Positions 1 to 16,600 of a DNA stretch of 64,000 bases are shown here, in pieces. A model generated the notes under the pieces. That model was given only the letters and a program-made list of their open reading frames with translations. It was not told where the DNA came from and did no database searches. The stretch covers positions 87,525 through 151,524 of the forward strand of contig VZSF01009844.1 in NCBI GenBank assembly GCA_013398295.1. The letters run 5' to 3'. The stretch is from Chionis minor (lineage: Eukaryota > Chordata > Aves > Charadriiformes > Chionididae). A program made the position numbers and the translations under genes. Within the stretch, counting starts at the first letter, position 1, and the number at the start of each line of letters is the position of its first letter.

Positions 1-816
1 CTGCCGGCCCCCGGCGGGTCCGGTTTCTGCTTATTTCTCTTTTTTCGGTGGGAGCCGGTTCACCGGGAGCTGAGCCGCTGCTGCCCGTGCTGGGCGCTGG
101 GGGAAACGGGAGCGTTGTTAACGGCACGGGCCGGGCAGCGGCAGTTTGTGCCGCTTCCAGCGCGGTGAGGTTTCGCGGTGTGATCGTGGCGCGAGGTCAC
201 GCGTGTGGCCGCGCCGGGAGCGAAAAGGAACTTTTCTGGAGTTTTGCTGCTGAGGGTGGCAGCTCGGGCCACGGGGACGGTGGCAGCTCGGGCCACGGGG
301 ATGGAGGTGGCGGTTTGGACGGGCTCGTCTCCTTCTGCACTTCAAACCCTCCGGGAGCGAAACTCGGCTGCTCGGTTTCGCTCGCTGTGGGTCGTGCTGC
401 CGCGTTCCCGCTCGTGCGGCGGCCCCGTGGCTTTGGGAGCCTGCAAAGCTGCGAGGGAATCGTTGATTAAAAACCACGTTAAATTTAGAACTGTTACCCT
501 TCCCGTGCCCCTCCCCTGCGCAGGCCTGTGGCATGTCCCTGTGCCACACGGCGAGGTGGCTCTGTGCTGCAGGAGCCGAGGGCAGCCCGGGAGCGAAGCT
601 CAACAGTAGCAAAGATTTCGGCTGCTCCCTTAGATTTCATTTAAATCATACATGATCGAACCCAGCTCATCAGCGCTCGTTTTGCAGCTCCTGAGCACCC
701 GCTGGTGAGGCTGAACTGGTCCCAGGGGCAAAACCCTCCGGGACGCTGTGCTCGACCCATGGGCGTGTGGTGTTGCGACGCGAGGGCAGGGTGATGAGCG
801 TGTGTGTCCCTTCCAG
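1..816 (+). promoter_or_regulatory. PHF19: GC/CpG-rich 5' flank and probable 5' UTR of PHF19
   Basis: The first 470 bases or so are strongly GC- and CpG-rich, as expected of a vertebrate CpG-island promoter, and lie directly upstream of the first coding exon of PHF19. That exon begins at an AG acceptor (815-816), so at least one noncoding 5' exon must lie upstream, inside or before this window. I could not fix its donor or the transcription start. A 24-base unit is tandemly repeated twice at about 255-302. Long open frames here on both strands look like a by-product of high GC, since none resembles a known protein. Confidence 0.5.
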
Positions 817-825
817 GCTCTGCTG

Positions 826-6379
<5,554 letters not shown>

Positions 6380-8965
6380 GCCCCTGCCAGCCCCCAAACC
6401 TCTCCCGGAGCCAAGCCAGCGGAGATGGGGATGATGGGGAAACCCTCGCCGCGAAGCAGAGGAGGGGCGCCGGCCGGTGGGGAGGGCTGGGGCCCCTCCA
6501 TGCTCAGGGGTCCCGGCTGGGTCCGGCTCCCCGGGAAGTGCCACGTGCAGAGGCAGTGTCACCGGCGCTGTCGGCAGTGCTGCCCAGGGGTGGAACCCAC
6601 GGCCTTGCCGCTATGTTTTTTTTAACTTAACAATTGCTATTTTATTGGCCGTGTATATGCAGAGCGTGGCTCAGCTGCGCTTTCCTCATGGAGCCTTTGG
6701 CCGAGCCGGAGGCAGTGAGTGGGTCTGGCTCTTTCCAGAAGGGTCCCCCTGGCATAGCTGGGCCCCCCCTGGGGCAGCTCCTTCGGGGCAGCCCACGACC
6801 TGCTGGCGCAGACGGACATCGTGCCGGTGCCTGGTGCACCCTGACTCATCCCCACTTCCAAGCCCGATGGAGCAGACTGGAGGGGGTCCTGCTGCTGAAG
6901 CAACACGCAGCTCCCTCGCCCGTGCTTTCACCGCCCACCCCTGCCCATAGGAGACAGTGGGCAACTCTCGCCGGAATCAGTATATGGGGTTCTCCTGTTC
7001 CTCCTCATAAATCCATTCATTAAAGGAATGTGGTTTGTTGTAAATGAGGGGAAGATGCCCCGTAAACAGCCCACATGTGGCTGGCTTTTGCGACTGCAGG
7101 ACAGATGTGTGTGGTCGCTCTTGTCCTGCAACCTGGACGGAGTGTGATGATGCACCAGCTTCGTTTCCCTGTTCTTCTGACAATCACAGTCTTGGAAAAG
7201 ATCAGCCAAAAGATACGCCCTTGCCTTAAAACCTCCGCGGGCATTTCACAGACTGGAGCCCGAGGCCTTTATTCCCACAGGAATCCTCATCCTCAACGTG
7301 CCAAACAAGCGGACAAACCAAAAAGGCTGAAGAGGAGAGCGGGGGGCGTGGGGAGGGGGTTGTACCGGGGTCCCCGCGGCCATCCTCATCCTCGTGGCTG
7401 TGCCTTACTGGAGGGCAGCCGTGCTTTCTGTTACTGGGATCGTGTCAATGTCTGTGAGTTTCGATCATGAGACCCCGATCGTGGGGTTGGTTTGTCTGCG
7501 GAAGAGAAGGAGCAGCCCCTTTCTTTAACTAAAGCAATACTGCCAGGTTGTTCAGGAGCAAAGCAGTTGTCTTTTTTCCTTTTTTTTTTTCTTTTTAAAA
7601 AAAAAGACATATTTCTTAGATTATTTTTTTTTCCTAAGAGAGAGATTTATATATATATTTTTAATGTTGTCCTTCTTGTCTCTCCCCATCACCACCGTGG
7701 TCGTCCCGTGGGGACGGAGGGTGGGAGATGCTGGGGGTGCTGTGTGGTCCTGCTCTAGCGGCATGTCCCGTCCCTGTAGCCGTGTCGTTGTTCCTGGGGG
7801 TGCTTGTGGGATCTGCCGACTGGGGGTGAAATGAAAAGGTTGTTTTATTGAAAAAGTACTTAAGAAAATGCATTGGTGTGTTCGGCACGAGGGGGCCGGT
7901 GATGTTTGCAAGCCAGAAGCCAAAGCATGGTCCTTGAAAACAAACTGCTTCAGCTACTGCTAGAATAACATAGTGGGACACCCATGAAGTGGGGGTTACT
8001 GGTTGTTTTAATTCATCTAGCGGGCACCGGGCCTTTGCCTGGCTGTGAGGTGACGTTCCAGTGACGATGCCTGGCGCAGGGCTGTGGTGCAGAGCAGCAG
8101 CTTCTCTGCAGCCCCGGGATGTGCCCGCGTGGTTTGGGCCGGGTGTGAGCTGCTCTGGTGCCAATATGAGGAGTGTGAATATTTGGCTCAGCAGGTAGAA
8201 GCATTTTGACTCGGTTGTGAGGCGGTGCCCGGGGCCGTGCAGCTGGGGGGGTGTGGGGTGGAGGAGCTGCTGGCCACTTGTGTGACGCCAGGTCTGGGAG
8301 AGGACGCTCTGGCCGGCTCCAGCCATGAGATGGTTTGAGCCCAGCAGGTCGGATGTCCCTTGGGGAGAGGTGCTTGGCACCCTCCGGGTCTGCGTCTCTG
8401 CTCATCCGGAGGGGAGCATCTCCAGACGGGCCCCATCCTTTTGGGAGATGTGCTGCTGAGACCCCCCCCATCCCTGGCAGGGAGGGGTCAGCTCCTGCAG
8501 CCAGCTGGGTCACTCCGTCCTGCCTTGGCTCGTCACCAAAGGATCACTTAAGAGTATTTCCCTTTCACGAGTGCCTGTGAAGCCCTTGTTGCTGCCCGAG
8601 TTGCTGCCTCGGGGTCGGGGGTGCTGCCAAGACCCATGCCAAGGCCAAGCAAGGTTATTCCCACAGGATGTGCCAATGGACATTGCACTTGTGGGAGCAT
8701 CCACAACGCGCGGCCTCAGTTCCCGTCCTCTCCCTCTCTTCTCCCTCTTCTCCTCCTGGCCTCTTGCAGAGAATTGAATGTGGAGCCTTTAAAAATATTT
8801 TTGTTGCAGAGTATATTTTGCATTAGCTGTAATAGATATTATAATGACTCTGTGCACCTTCTAAAGACTTACGAGTTCAGGTTGCTGCTTGTAATAACCA
8901 ACTCTTGTTATACCCAAGTTGTAATTAATATGTCTGATGTACAATTAAAAAAAGGTCGTCTTTTT
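6380..8965 (+). other. PHF19: Probable 3' UTR of PHF19
   Basis: No coding potential is visible after the stop at 6377-6379. ATTAAA poly(A) signals occur near 7018 and at 8944-8949; the second is followed closely by a T-rich stretch and would give a 3' UTR of about 2.6 kb. The region holds poly-T/poly-A low-complexity sequence at about 7568-7655. The exact end cannot be set without transcript data. Confidence 0.5.
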
Positions 8966-9690
8966 TTTTTTTTTAACATCACTGGTTCTTGGTAGCGTCA
9001 GGATTATTGAGTTTGGGCGCTGGGGGTCAGAAGGATGCGAAGGGGTGAGTGTGGGCACAGCCCAGCAGGGTGTGGGGACAGCGGGGGACAGACACCCCGT
9101 GCCGTGACAGGTTTCATAGGGAGGGGCTGCCCTCACTCACGGTCCTGCTGACTGGTGAGGTCCCAAAGGGGCCCCTCCACTCAATCTCAGCCTAAAACTT
9201 GCCTAAAACTTGCCCACTGCAAACCATCGCCCTGAGGGGGCTAAACAGAGCTTGGCTTTGGGTTCGGTGCAGACCTGGCCTGGGGGTGCTGGTGCTCGCT
9301 TCACGTGCTTTGTTGCTTTTTGCCACACAAGGTGCCTCGCCGGTGCCCTGTTTCTTTGGATTTAGCACTGAAAAACTTCCTGCTCTCAGAGCTCAGACCA
9401 TTTTCCCTCTTTTCTTCTCCTTGCACCCGTGAGCCTTCCCCACGCTACCTCTGATGGCCAATGGGGCCGCACAAGCCCCTGGGTGCAGCTCCCAATGCCT
9501 GCAAAATGCCCTCTGCCGCTTCTCCGCGAGCCCGAGATGAGCAGGTGGGAGCGAGCGGAGCGTGGCTCGGCATCCACCTGGGGAGAGTCGCTGCAAACCC
9601 GCGCCAGACCCTTCCTCCTGCCCAGCTCTCTGCGGACACCACCGCAAGCTGCGACAACGCGTGAGCCTGCCCAGGTAAGAAACGCTCCCA
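8966..9690. other. Short intergenic gap between the convergent PHF19 and CUTA-like genes
   Basis: About 0.7 kb separates the proposed poly(A) sites of the two tail-to-tail genes. I see no exon, RNA gene or recognisable repeat in it. Confidence 0.4.
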
Positions 9691-10636
9691 TTTATTCTCT
9701 TCTCAGTCACATAAATAACTCAATATTGTTCCATGAGTTATATCCCATTAAACTATTACCATGAGCATCTTTTTACAAGGTTAAACTCAGGTGGACAGGC
9801 ACCATTGAGGCGTGGGTAGGGAATGCGGTGCCGGGGTGGTGCCATACAGCCGGGCAATGCCCTGGTCCTGCTGGCACTTGATTCCCTGACCCAGCAGCGG
9901 ATGTGGCCCAGCTCAGCCCGTCTCTCCCCAGCTCAGCACACGGGGCAGGGGTGGCTCGTGTGCTGCTTGCAGCTCCCGGTGAACACTCGCAGCACCTGCT
10001 CGAGTTTGCCGTTTCCTCGGATTTTGTACTACTCGAACCAGCGCGTTGCACGACAGCAGGAGAGGGTCTGAGCCGGCGGGTTGCAGGGTGCCTGGCCACA
10101 TCCTGCTGCCTCCGGGCCGGGGAAGCAGGAGGCAGAGTGGGGCAGGATGCCGTGACAGCCGCCGCGGGGGAGCAGGGGGCCAGACAGGGTGTCAGGCGCT
10201 GGCTGTGGGGATGTGTGGCGCTGGAGGGGCTACTAGCCCAGGGCTATCAGCCCATGGCTACCAGCTGGCACTTGCTGCAGGGGGCCTGAGACAGCTGCCA
10301 AACGCTGCGGTGCCCTGACATGAGCATCTCTGCGTACCCTCATGTGCCACGCTGCCACAGCCCTTGGTGCATGCAGCTCTTCCCACCTTCAGCCTCCACC
10401 ACCTCCGGGCTGCTCCCTGGAGCACAGGGTCAGGCCAAGGAAGGAATGTTTTGAGTGCAAACAAAATTCCCAATCCCAAGTTTCTGTGTTATATCAAACC
10501 TGCAAAGACATAGGCTGCCTCCCTGCGTGTGCGTGACTCCTGCTGCACAGGGAGAGGAATCCCCGTGCTGGACAGCCCCAGCTCAGCACGTTTCACCTGG
10601 TGTCCCCAAAAGCGAGGTGCTTTCTGCACTTTTCAG
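9691..10636 (-). other. Probable 3' UTR of the CUTA-like gene
   Basis: Downstream of the stop codon at 10637-10639 on the minus strand, a canonical AATAAA signal lies at 9691-9696 (TTTATT on the plus strand). It would give a 3' UTR of about 0.95 kb. No other AATAAA was noticed closer to the stop. Confidence 0.4.
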
Positions 10637-13600
10637 TTAGTCCCGTGGGACACTTTCCTCTATCCATTTGAGGTAGAGAGGGTTTCCTTGGTCAATAGGC
10701 AGGCTGATGATTTCAGGAATTTCAAAGGGATGGATGGACCTAAAGTGGAAACAGATGCAGGGGAAGAGTGTCACCACCAGCCCTGCAGCAGAACAGACCT
10801 GCTCCCGCTCGCAGGCGCAGGAAGCGGAGGTCTCCGCTCCCAACCGTGCGCGCCAGCCCTGCCCCACACTCTCCACGCACTTCAAAGCACCCGCGTCTTC
10901 TTTCTGCCATGTGAGAATTTTGCTTTGAGTCTGGGGTTTACCACAGCCAGCAGCTGACCGCCAGGGGCCCTGGCCCAAAGCTGGCTGCGCTCACCACGCA
11001 GTGCTTGGGAAATGCAGGAAATCCTGCCGGGAGACAGCCAGGGAGTAACCTGTATTAGGAGAAGGAGAATCCCTCCTTGTACCCAGTACAGAGGGGCTGA
11101 TTGAAGCCCAACAGTTGATATTCCTGCCAACCATTTTTTGTGCTGATGCCATCTCTGTTTTTTTCTGGCTCAGGAGGTACATCAGGAGCATTGAAACCCT
11201 CCCTGGGTGGGAACCTGACTCCCAAAGCCTGAGCGGGAGACGGGAGCGTACCTTGGATAGGAAACCCAGTGCTCCCACAGAGCCAGAGCCTCACCTGATG
11301 TAGTTGGACAATTCGCCTATTTTGGATGTCCTTGTTTTCACTAACTGTGGAGAGTAAAAAAAAAAAAAGAAACCACAACAAAATGAAAACCAGGGGAGCA
11401 GTAAAGAGGACGGAGCAATCCTGCATGCCCAGTTCCACTGCACTCATCCGGCACAGCCAGCACCCGGCAGTGCAATAGGAGCCCTTCCTGGGCTCTTCCC
11501 TGGAGGATGTCCCCAGTGGTGGCAGGGTGAGGGGCTGAACCAGGCTGCTACCCCCACCCACCACTGCCATGGCCGCAGGTGGGTGCTCGGGGTCCCTGGG
11601 TACTGTCCCAAGTCTTGGTCATGTTGATGCCACCCTCCCCAAATCACCCTGCAACCCCTTTTGGCTAGGGCTGTCTGGGACGGGGATTTTCACGATGTGG
11701 GGAATTGCCACTTACCAGCAGTATTTCAGTGGATTCTTCCAGTTCCCCTTTCCAGAAATACCTAGATTTAAAAGAAATGAAGCATTAGTAATTACAGCTC
11801 TGGGTGCAGCTGTACTGCTTTCCCTGGGGAATCCCCTGCGGGGGGGTTAGTTTTCCTGCTTGGTGCTGTCTGCATGTGGCCGTTCCTTTACGAAGTGGTG
11901 CTCAGGAGGGATCGCTGCCCCCAAAAATCTGCTGTGCACCTGATGGAGCACCCTGGATTTACAGAGCAGAGCCTCCTTGGCTGTGCCAGCCTAGAGAGTG
12001 CTGCCCAGGGGGCACGGCAGGGCAAAGGAGCTGGGAAGGGGGTGGCTCTGGGGGTCTGTGAGGTGGTGGCCCTGCTCCAAGCAGTGGCTGGGCACCGGTG
12101 CTTGCAGGGACTGCGGCATGGCTGCAGCTGGGAGGCTGAGCGTGGCAGCATCACGCTTTTTTCCTCTCTTTCCCTGCAGGAGAGGAGCTGTACTTCTCGT
12201 GAGTCAGATATGACCTTTCGGAGCGTTTATGCTGACAGAAGGCCACCGGGATTTCATCTGCGCGCTGGGTTCCTGCGCCAGGAGGTATTCGGAGGCGTCG
12301 CGGTGTCTCCGGAGTGGGGCATGGAGGGGAAACCAGCTGGAGCAGGCAGGGCTGTGCATAAGCAACTCGGCTCTGGCCGTTGTGGCTCACAGGGAACCAA
12401 GCATAAGGGGAAGACAGATATTACTGGATTTTCCCTACCTCAGCAGCCTCAGCTGGGCTCTGGGAGAGCCTGGGGAGGGTGCGCTGGGAGAAGCCCCTCC
12501 TGCCGGCAGGCTGCGATGGGCCAGGCCAGGGTGCTCCTGCGAGCAAATGGCTGTTTTGGGGATTTGTTCTTTAACTGCTCTAAAAAACACAACCCCTTTG
12601 CGCAGAGAGCTGAGGATACCTGCAGGGCATGGCTGGTCGTATTTCAAGGTCAAAGATACCGTTCTTCCTTCCTGAAAGTGCTGCTTAATATTGTAAAGGC
12701 CTCTTCTGGTCCCTATCTTAGCTTCTTTTTAGATCCTCTAAAAACAGGCATCATGTCCTCAGGACCATAAATCACCTTGCTCTTTGCTAGATCCCTGTGT
12801 AGCTAAGTAACCAATAAATAAATGGTCCCCGCCGGCAGTTGGAGCATCTGCACTCCTTAATGAGCTTAGCGCACTTTGCTCCACCATCTGCAACAACAAA
12901 CAGACCCAGCAGCCTTCTGGAAACTGCCTCCTCTCCCCAGGGCCAGGGGTTGTCCATCTCCTCCTTCTCCCCCGGGGGAGCCCGGGTTTGCCTCCTCCGC
13001 TGGGGAATATTCAGCCCAACTTACAAGGCCGAGCTCTTGGGCAGGATGTTCACGTAGGCAGCCAGCTTCTTATCCATGATGGCCCTGGGTGAGACAGGAG
13101 GGGGAGTTAGTGCCGGTCCCCAGCTCGCTGCAGCTCAGCGCACGCCCCCAGCCCTGGGGACATTCCCTCCTGCTGCGCCTGACCGCCAGCACCACCTTTG
13201 ACATTGGCGACGGGGAAGTTGGCATTAATTATTACCCTGGGAAAGCACAGGCGAAGGTGACCTCCAGCTGGAGCTGCTGCAGCTCACATCCTGGGACGGT
13301 TCTCACTGTTGTCCCCCCCCTCCCCTAAGCAGGAAGGTTCGGTGTTGCTCCTGTCCCGGAGCAGCACATGGCACAAGGATGCTGCGCAGCACCAGCCCTG
13401 GTCCCCTTGTCCCCTTGGGGACACCAGGGCAGGCACTGAGCCACGGGGCCAGGAGAACCGGGGCTGGGACGGGCACCAAGGGGTTTGTCTCCCAGTCCTG
13501 TATTTCCACTGTCAAACTGTGCCTCTTCCTCACACAGCAGACTAAACGTGGATCTTGTTAAATTAACAACATCAAGGTTTTTCTACCCAAAACGTCCTAG

Positions 13601-16600
13601 AAATCTGAAGCCCAAATAAATTCCTTCCCTCCGGCTGCTTCCTTTAGTTGTGGGCTGATTTGTTATTGCAGAGCAGCTTGGGTCTGCCAGCAGAAGTGAT
13701 ATTTAAGTGATTAAAGAGTATTGAAACAATCTCAGGGTGGATTTTTAGAAAAACGAGGTCAAATGTTGTGTTTTCTGACCACAGCGATGTCTGGGCCCTT
13801 CTCATGGAGGTGGCAGCCCCGTCCCTCTTGCAGGCAGCTGCACCAGGGATTGTACTTTTGGTTTTCTTTAACGCTGGCATCGCCGGGCACTATTTTGTAC
13901 TAAGTGCTTTGAGGATGCAAACATTTAACTTCTACCTGACCTTGAATTGCAGAGAAGGCAGGAGTTATTAGACGCTGAATGGTTGATTCAACAACTTGCA
14001 AAAATTAACCCTTAGTGAGCTAAAGAATTAAAACCATTCTGATTAACTACCACTGCCCTCCAAAGTGCTCTCCAGAATGCTTTTGGCTCAGACCAAGTTA
14101 AAACTTTGTTGTCCTTCCACACAGGGTATGGCACAGGCTGGAGACGGTTACGAAACAGACTGGCCGGTGTTGGCCCCAAGACAAGCAGAAGGAGCATGAG
14201 AGGTGCCTCCCCCAACGGCAGCGACCTGAAGACACCCCGGCCACGGTGCTAACATGCAACCGCATCGCGTCCGGCCGCTGGCCCGTAAGGAAAGCTGGGC
14301 TCTTGTTTGAATGCGCAGAAGCTCCTTTGCTCCCCTTCGTTTTCAGCCCCGCTTTCTCTGTCCGTTTGTAGGGGTTTATATCTTGCAACCACGAGCCCAA
14401 GGCAAAGGTGTCCTCATGCAGGGTGGGGGGGAATTGGGAGCAGCCCGGGCACTGGGAGGAAAGCAGCCCATCCCCATGATCCTACGGCATCTTGCCACTC
14501 CGGCAGCGCACCGGAGATCCAGTGCGTGGACCCAGCTAACTCGCCGGATTGGGTTAAATGTTTAAGCACAGCAAAGCCATGGAGATGGACTTCTCTCTGC
14601 CGGTGACTCAGAGGGACCATGGCCTGACCATGGCCATCCCAAGAGGCTCTGGGTTGTTTGCTCTCACCATGTGCAGCCCGTTCTAGGCATTTAATGCTTG
14701 TAGAGCATCTTGAGTTAATCTGTAGACCAACAAACTGCAGCAGCGTGAGCGGAGATATCCCCGCTGAGTTTATCATGTCAAACACATGGCACAAATCATT
14801 TTGTTTTTGCTGCCTGCAACTTCCAAGTCACTTTAGCGCCGCAACCTTTTGATTTGGGTGAGTACCTTCTAATTGCTTCTGCTCCGTCCCAATAAACCGC
14901 GATCCTAACTGAGATCCTGAACTTTGTTCTAGCAAGCTGAGCGGAAACAAGCGGCCACCATGGGAACGGGAAACGTTATAAGAAGCTGAACGTGATCTGT
15001 GGAAAAACGTCTGCATAATACATGCTATCTTTGGGCTGGGTACTTAATGTGTGTTTCTTTGTCCTTGCCTCACCATAGGATCTGAATGGAGACAGATGAA
15101 ATATTAATAAGCAGAACAGCAAAGGAAATGATATGCACAAATCTAAGGCAGAACTGGAGGCTGACAGGCTGCTCGGTGTTAGGTGAGTTATGTGAGGTGC
15201 AATGGCCAAACCAGCCAGCCCAACAGGGTCAGCTTCTCACAGCAGGCACAGGGGGGAGACTAAATCTCCTGTGTCGACTCAGGGTTTCTTCTGAGGATTT
15301 TAAGTTAATAGTAATCCAGATAAACTGGGTTAGAACTGATGCAATGAACAAGCCAGATGCTGAATTCTACATGCAGCTAATCTGCTTTCACAAACCCTGA
15401 ACTCCTCTTCCTTAAAACCAGCAGAAAATTTCCTTGCGGTCTGATCCGTCAGAGTGCTCCACTGAGCGATGTAGAGGAAGAATAAACATGAGGGCACCAG
15501 GAAAACGGTGGGTGGGAAAATAAGTGTAGAAGCCCTGTGTCATCCCCTACAACCATAGCTTATTCATCCAAATTCCAAAACAAAGGAATAATTACTCCAC
15601 CAGTAAAAACGCAACCAAAGTACATGTATCTCAGCAATGGGGAGTGATTTATTTCCTCTCCCTTCCCTGTAAGATAAGGAACAAAGAGTGGAAAACAGTT
15701 GCAAAGCTGTTAAGATGAGGCATTTTCAGGAAGGGAGGCTCTTTTTGCCAGCCATGTACAGTTACTCCTTTTTTCAGAAGACACCAAGCGGTACAGATAT
15801 TATTCTGTTTGAATTTCTTAATACAGTTGCAGTATTTAAGGTGACACAAAATCCCTTTCAGCAGCCTGTCAGTTCCTGAACGACTGTTTGGGAGCACTGT
15901 ACAGAAGACGGAGAGTTTTTGGCAAGCAGCAGGGAAAAGAGTGCAAGAGGTGTTGCAGGAAACTTATTGGTCCATCATAAACATTTCCCCAGTCAACACA
16001 GTTTCAGTACTTTGAACAAACCATCTACTGAGTCAGGGACTGATGCATATGCGAAAAAAAAACCTCTGCATGCAAAATATCACACAAAGTATCTCATACA
16101 TTAAAGGAGAGAAAAAAAATCGAGGTAAAGCCCTCATTGCCTGCAGTTTGTCTGGTGAGCAGAGTGCAGGCTTCCAGGCGGTACCTCACAAGTGCCTGTT
16201 CTGCGTTTGCTGTGGACCACTTTTGGTTTTATTTATTTTCATGGCAGTGTACTGTGTTGTGTCCCTCTCCATAAACACCTCTCCTCAAATTTGTTACCCG
16301 TGTTGTTTTAGAGAAGATGACAGACTGTGGCAGATCGGAGACCATGGGGCTGGGGCTTAAGCCATCTGAGGACCCGGAGACTTAGGGCCTTGCCTTTAAA
16401 ATGTGTCTTGAAAATGAAAGGCAGGGGAATAAGCTGAGAATTGGCTTGATGCTACCGTGGCACTGACTTCAGAGGCGATTGTCAACCTTCTTTAAGAAAG
16501 CACAGCTCTTGCTAAGTGGGTATGTGGTACAGGGAGAGAAAGAGAGAGAGTGTAAGAGAAAAGGAACGGCATTGGGATAGAAGGGCAAAGTACAGACAAG

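Noticed and set aside
48..612. Overlapping open frames of 130-165 codons on both strands at the left end
   Set aside because: They share the same GC-rich bases in several frames, have no family resemblance, and the region is best explained as CpG-island 5' flank of PHF19.
16518..16565. GA-rich AGAGAAAGAGAGAGAG microsatellite in the CUTA-like gene
   Set aside because: Short and imperfect; ordinary simple sequence with no further significance.
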